Source: Cadophora sp. MPI-SDFR-AT-0126 (taxonomy: Eukaryota; Ascomycota; Leotiomycetes; Helotiales; Ploettnerulaceae). Taken from it: a stretch of DNA of 64,000 nt. Shown here piece after piece: positions 61,406 to 64,000 of the stretch. The stretch covers positions 248,001 through 312,000 of the forward strand of contig JAGMVK010000007.1 in the NCBI GenBank assembly GCA_020747065.1, read 5' to 3'. A program made the translations under genes and the position numbers. Each line of letters starts with the position of its first letter. Position 1 is the first letter of the stretch. The notes beneath the pieces were generated by a model. That model saw only the letters and a program-made list of their open reading frames with translations. It did no database searches and was not told the origin of the DNA.

Positions 61406-62547
61406 TTACTTGCGCATCGACGAGGCTCTGCGCTTGCGGAGATCAGCTCGGGAGGCCTTGGCTTCGGTGACACGCTTGGCGAGGATTTGAGCGTACTCGT
61501 TCTGGAGATATGTCAGTATTTATTTGTTTTGGGAGAGATTGTGTGTATAGAGGCGTACAGCAGCTTCCTTGGTGCGCTCAGAGTTGCGACGCTTGAGTGC
61601 GAGACGGTGGCGCTTGTGTTGCAGACGTTGAGGAGTAACGAGACGTTGGATCTTTGGTGCCTTGGTGTATGGCTTCTTGCCCTCACCCTTTGGCTGAACC
61701 TCACGACGGATAACGAACTTGCGGACCTAAATTCAACAGCACTTCGTTAGCATAATAATTCATCTCACACTCTGGAACACTGCTGGCTCCGCCTGTGCCA
61801 CCGTTTGATGGTGGACAGGCAAGGAAGCAACAGGCCAGGCGAAGTAGATATACGGAATACGTACATCATCTTCCTTGGTGAGGCCGAAGAACTTGCGGAT
61901 CTTCGTGGCACGCTTGGGACCGAGGCGCTTGGGGTGGACGGTGTCGGTGATACCTGGGATATCGTTCTCGCCTTGCTTGACGATGGAGAGAGCAAGGACA
62001 GAGAGATCCATAGCAACGATGCATCCACGGACGGACTTGCGCTTGCGCTCACCGGTTCGGCGTGGGCGGTAGCAGGAGTGTCCCTCGGAGAGCAAGAGAC
62101 GGACACGGGTTGGGTGCATGACTCCCTGCTTCATTGGGAAACCTTGCTTGTCGTTACCACCGGTGATCTTGAAGATGTAGCCCTTGAACTCGTCGCCGAC
62201 GCTGTCTCCGGGAACCTCCTGACCCATTCTGTAACCCATGTTAGAATATTGTCCCTCTCGATTTTCCGTCGCGCATTGCGATTGTGTGTTTGATCCCGTA
62301 CCTCTTATCCATGAAGACGCGGAGCTTGCGGTCATCTTCGATCTCGATGAGCTTCTGGCTGCCATTGGCAGGCTGTTGATATCGTCAGTTTGTGTCCTTG
62401 TTCTCCCTCTGCCACCTCAATCTCAACAATTTCGCGCGCCTGGATGGTAAGGTGGAACGTACGAAGGAGATGTTCTGAAAGCGATAGATGTTAGTAGATG
62501 ATCGCAATTGAGTATAGAGTCTTGCGCGGGGGACTTACCAGCTTCAT
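61406..62547 (-). CDS. RPS6: Ribosomal protein eS6
   Basis: Six exons: 62547-62539, 62474-62463, 62372-62302, 62228-61865, 61726-61559 and 61501-61406, giving 239 residues, the usual fungal length. The first two exons are only 9 and 12 bases and encode MKL and NISF; together they restore [39 protein letters not shown]. The core [23 protein letters not shown] (SEGHSCY here) and [15 protein letters not shown] are typical of eS6. The C-terminus ends [10 protein letters not shown], with the basophilic phosphorylation site RRxSS. It is a component of the small subunit. Many short introns fit a highly expressed ribosomal gene. Confidence 0.97.
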
Positions 62548-62816
62548 CGTGGCTGTTGTCGTTGGTTGTCGTGGATTTTGTCGATGAAGGCTTTCTACCA
62601 GAAATTCTGCAATGGTGGGAATCGTTAGCGTGTGGGATTGAAAGAGCGCTAACGGAAGCGACCACCTGACCAGCCAGGAACTGTGATCATGTGACTGGAA
62701 AGAAAGCAGAACAACCAACCTCAACCTTAAGCTCTTGCACCTAAGTCTCTGAATGGAATATCGTTAGATTGTTAGTCGAGTTGACGGCGTCTAGTCGCTA
62801 CTATAAAACTATTGTG

Positions 62817-63337
62817 TCAGACAGGCCGTGCACCGTGGTGACTTGAGGTCTTGGGCTTGGACTTGTGACAAAACATACACTTGTAGCAACAGAAGAACGA
62901 TAGCCAAGCGAGGACCACAGATCCAATGACGGCCGAATATAGTTTTGCTTCTGAAAAGCCTAAGACCTGGCCTGGCTCAAGTGTTGCAGTGGGTTGTCGA
63001 CTGTCCCATGAGTTAGCTCGGAACGGAAGATGTTATTGCCGCGCTCAGAGGCTATGCCGAAGTTGAGCCGTTACTCGAGGTAAACAAACCACCCCCTTGG
63101 GAAACCCAAGGTTACTCGGTTGCTAACAGTGGAGAGTACTTACAGGTCAACGCTTTGAGTGGGAACCAATGTGCTGAGCATTTGATTGCTGCGTTCGACG
63201 ATGGACGCGAGGCGCATTTGGTGGTTGGTGTTGTTGAAGGAGCGATCTTTTCTGCGGGAGGAGAAGTATTCCAGGTGCTGGAAGGGCACTAGCGCGTCTG
63301 CTGGCCAGACAGGCCTTTTCTTCTTTGGGACGCATTG
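62817..63337 (-). CDS. Small single-pass membrane protein, 3' exons only
   Basis: Two joined exons, 63337-63144 and 63000-62817, keep one frame across a GTAAGT/GGACAG intron (phase 2). They encode about 125 residues: an Arg/Asn-rich part (VPFQHLEYFSSRRKDRSFNN), then one membrane segment (AKLYSAVIGSVVLAWLSFF) and a short Cys-rich basic tail (CCYKCMFCHKSK) to a TGA. No ATG lies in frame before 63337, where a TAATAGTAG acceptor-like site begins the open frame. A further 5' exon is expected but I could not place it. The function is unknown. The gene is either real with an unseen start or a decayed copy. Confidence 0.5.
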
Positions 63338-63868
63338 CTACTATTACTCTCCATGCTGCTCTAACGAGACATTGGCTCAGGAGTCTTGGACAGAAGATGA
63401 CTTCCTTGACATGAAGAAATGCATTTGCAGCGTTAGAATCTTGATCTGGAAAGGCCAGGTTTTAACTTGTGCAAGATTGTTAGTCCCATGATTATTTGAC
63501 AACTTAATACTGATGCTGCATCATCAAAGAAAGATCTTGGCTGGGTGCATTAAGGAATCCTCAATTAAAAAGAACCATTCCAACAACACCATGCGTGCCG
63601 AAGCTTTGGTATTCATATTCATAACGCCTACAGCTCCTCTATCATCCCAGTGAACATCTTTGTCTCCCCCAGCCCCCATACTTCTCTCCGCCTTCTTCTA
63701 CGGCTCAATTCCCTCTCCTCCATCCTCTGCCTCGATGACAATCTTTGCCTCCTCAGCAGCTCTCGCCCGTAGTGCCCTATTACTCCTCTTTCTCCACCTC
63801 TGCTCCCTAGCCGCAATCTTTCCACGGTCCGCCTTCGATTCAATCAGCTTGAGCCCCTCTCTCTCCAT
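63338..63868. other. Unassigned region between two minus-strand genes
   Basis: 531 bases. The left part must hold any missing 5' exon of the membrane protein gene. The right part (63868-63698, minus) is an open frame of 56 codons in phase with the gene cut by the window edge, just past its stop codon. Confidence 0.4.
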
Positions 63869-64000
63869 CTAGATATCATCCAATATCGCCCTCAATGCAT
63901 TGATCTCCGCTCTGCGATCGGCATGATCGGCTTTGAAGGTTTCGTACATGACGCCGGTGCTGTTGTGATATGTACCGAGGGCTTCCCAGGCCGCATTGTT
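63869..64000 (-). CDS. C-terminal end of an unidentified protein
   Basis: The gene enters from the right edge. The visible 43 residues (NAAWEALGTYHNSTGVMYETFKADHADRRAEINALRAILDDI in part) end at a TAG at 63871-63869. The sequence is heptad-like and charged. After the stop the same frame stays open for 56 more codons of basic, Ala/Glu-rich helix-like sequence. I do not recognise the family. It could be the true end of the protein or an interrupted frame. Confidence 0.45.
   Translation of the reverse strand, partial: NNAAWEALGTYHNSTGVMYETFKADHADRRAEINALRAILDDI

Noticed and set aside
61727..61864. Longest eS6 intron as a snoRNA host
   Set aside because: I looked for C/D boxes on the minus strand and saw only a weak GAGATGAA and no paired D box.

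Overview
This 64 kb window is nuclear DNA of a filamentous ascomycete (Pezizomycotina). Genes are spaced, many have short introns of about 45-140 bases with GTRNGT donors and YAG acceptors, and the proteins are typical of mould fungi: a dynactin p150 subunit, a Gyp5-type RabGAP, a Tom1/HUWE1 HECT ligase, eS6 with two tiny 5' exons, a copper radical oxidase, a Zn2Cys6 regulator and a GPI-anchored fasciclin. Several proteins resemble Leotiomycetes in style, but I cannot fix the class from sequence alone. No rRNA, tRNA, CRISPR array or intact transposon was seen.

Layout. 1-301: 5' end of a secreted phosphoesterase-type acid phosphatase (minus). 713-4852: dynactin p150 (minus). 5174-6907: F-box-like protein (plus). 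7734-8751: dienelactone-hydrolase-family protein (plus). 10539-13779: secreted galactose-oxidase-like enzyme with two F5/8 type C domains (plus). 15294-27035: a sugar-catabolism block with L-rhamnose-1-dehydrogenase (LRA1), a Zn2Cys6 regulator, a class II aldolase-like protein (minus), an MFS sugar transporter, an SMP-30 lactonase and a second SDR. 27440-29747: ankyrin protein (minus). 31127-33001: histidine acid phosphatase (minus). 33640-34805: alpha/beta hydrolase (minus). 35784-37175: two-domain fasciclin protein (minus). 39080-42046: TBC-domain RabGAP (minus). 44714-57456: giant HECT ubiquitin ligase of 4118 residues (plus). 58892-60333: ribose-phosphate diphosphokinase (plus). 61406-62547: ribosomal protein eS6 (minus). 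62817-63337: 3' exons of a small membrane protein (minus). 63869-64000: the C-terminal end of another minus-strand gene.

Most interesting region. LRA1, the regulator, the aldolase, the transporter, the lactonase and the second SDR look like a six-gene catabolic cluster for L-rhamnose or a similar 6-deoxy or L-sugar. It has no visible rhamnonate dehydratase and no HpcH-type aldolase, so the lower half of the route may differ from the described yeast pathway. A 12-13 base inverted-repeat word, CCTCGAGACGAGG, occurs in three intergenic regions of this block, with a fourth degenerate copy. I saw the full word nowhere else in the window, so it is a candidate binding site for the cluster regulator.

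Gene models were spliced by hand from frame continuity and family conservation. Lengths are for the spliced models and exon lists are in the entries.
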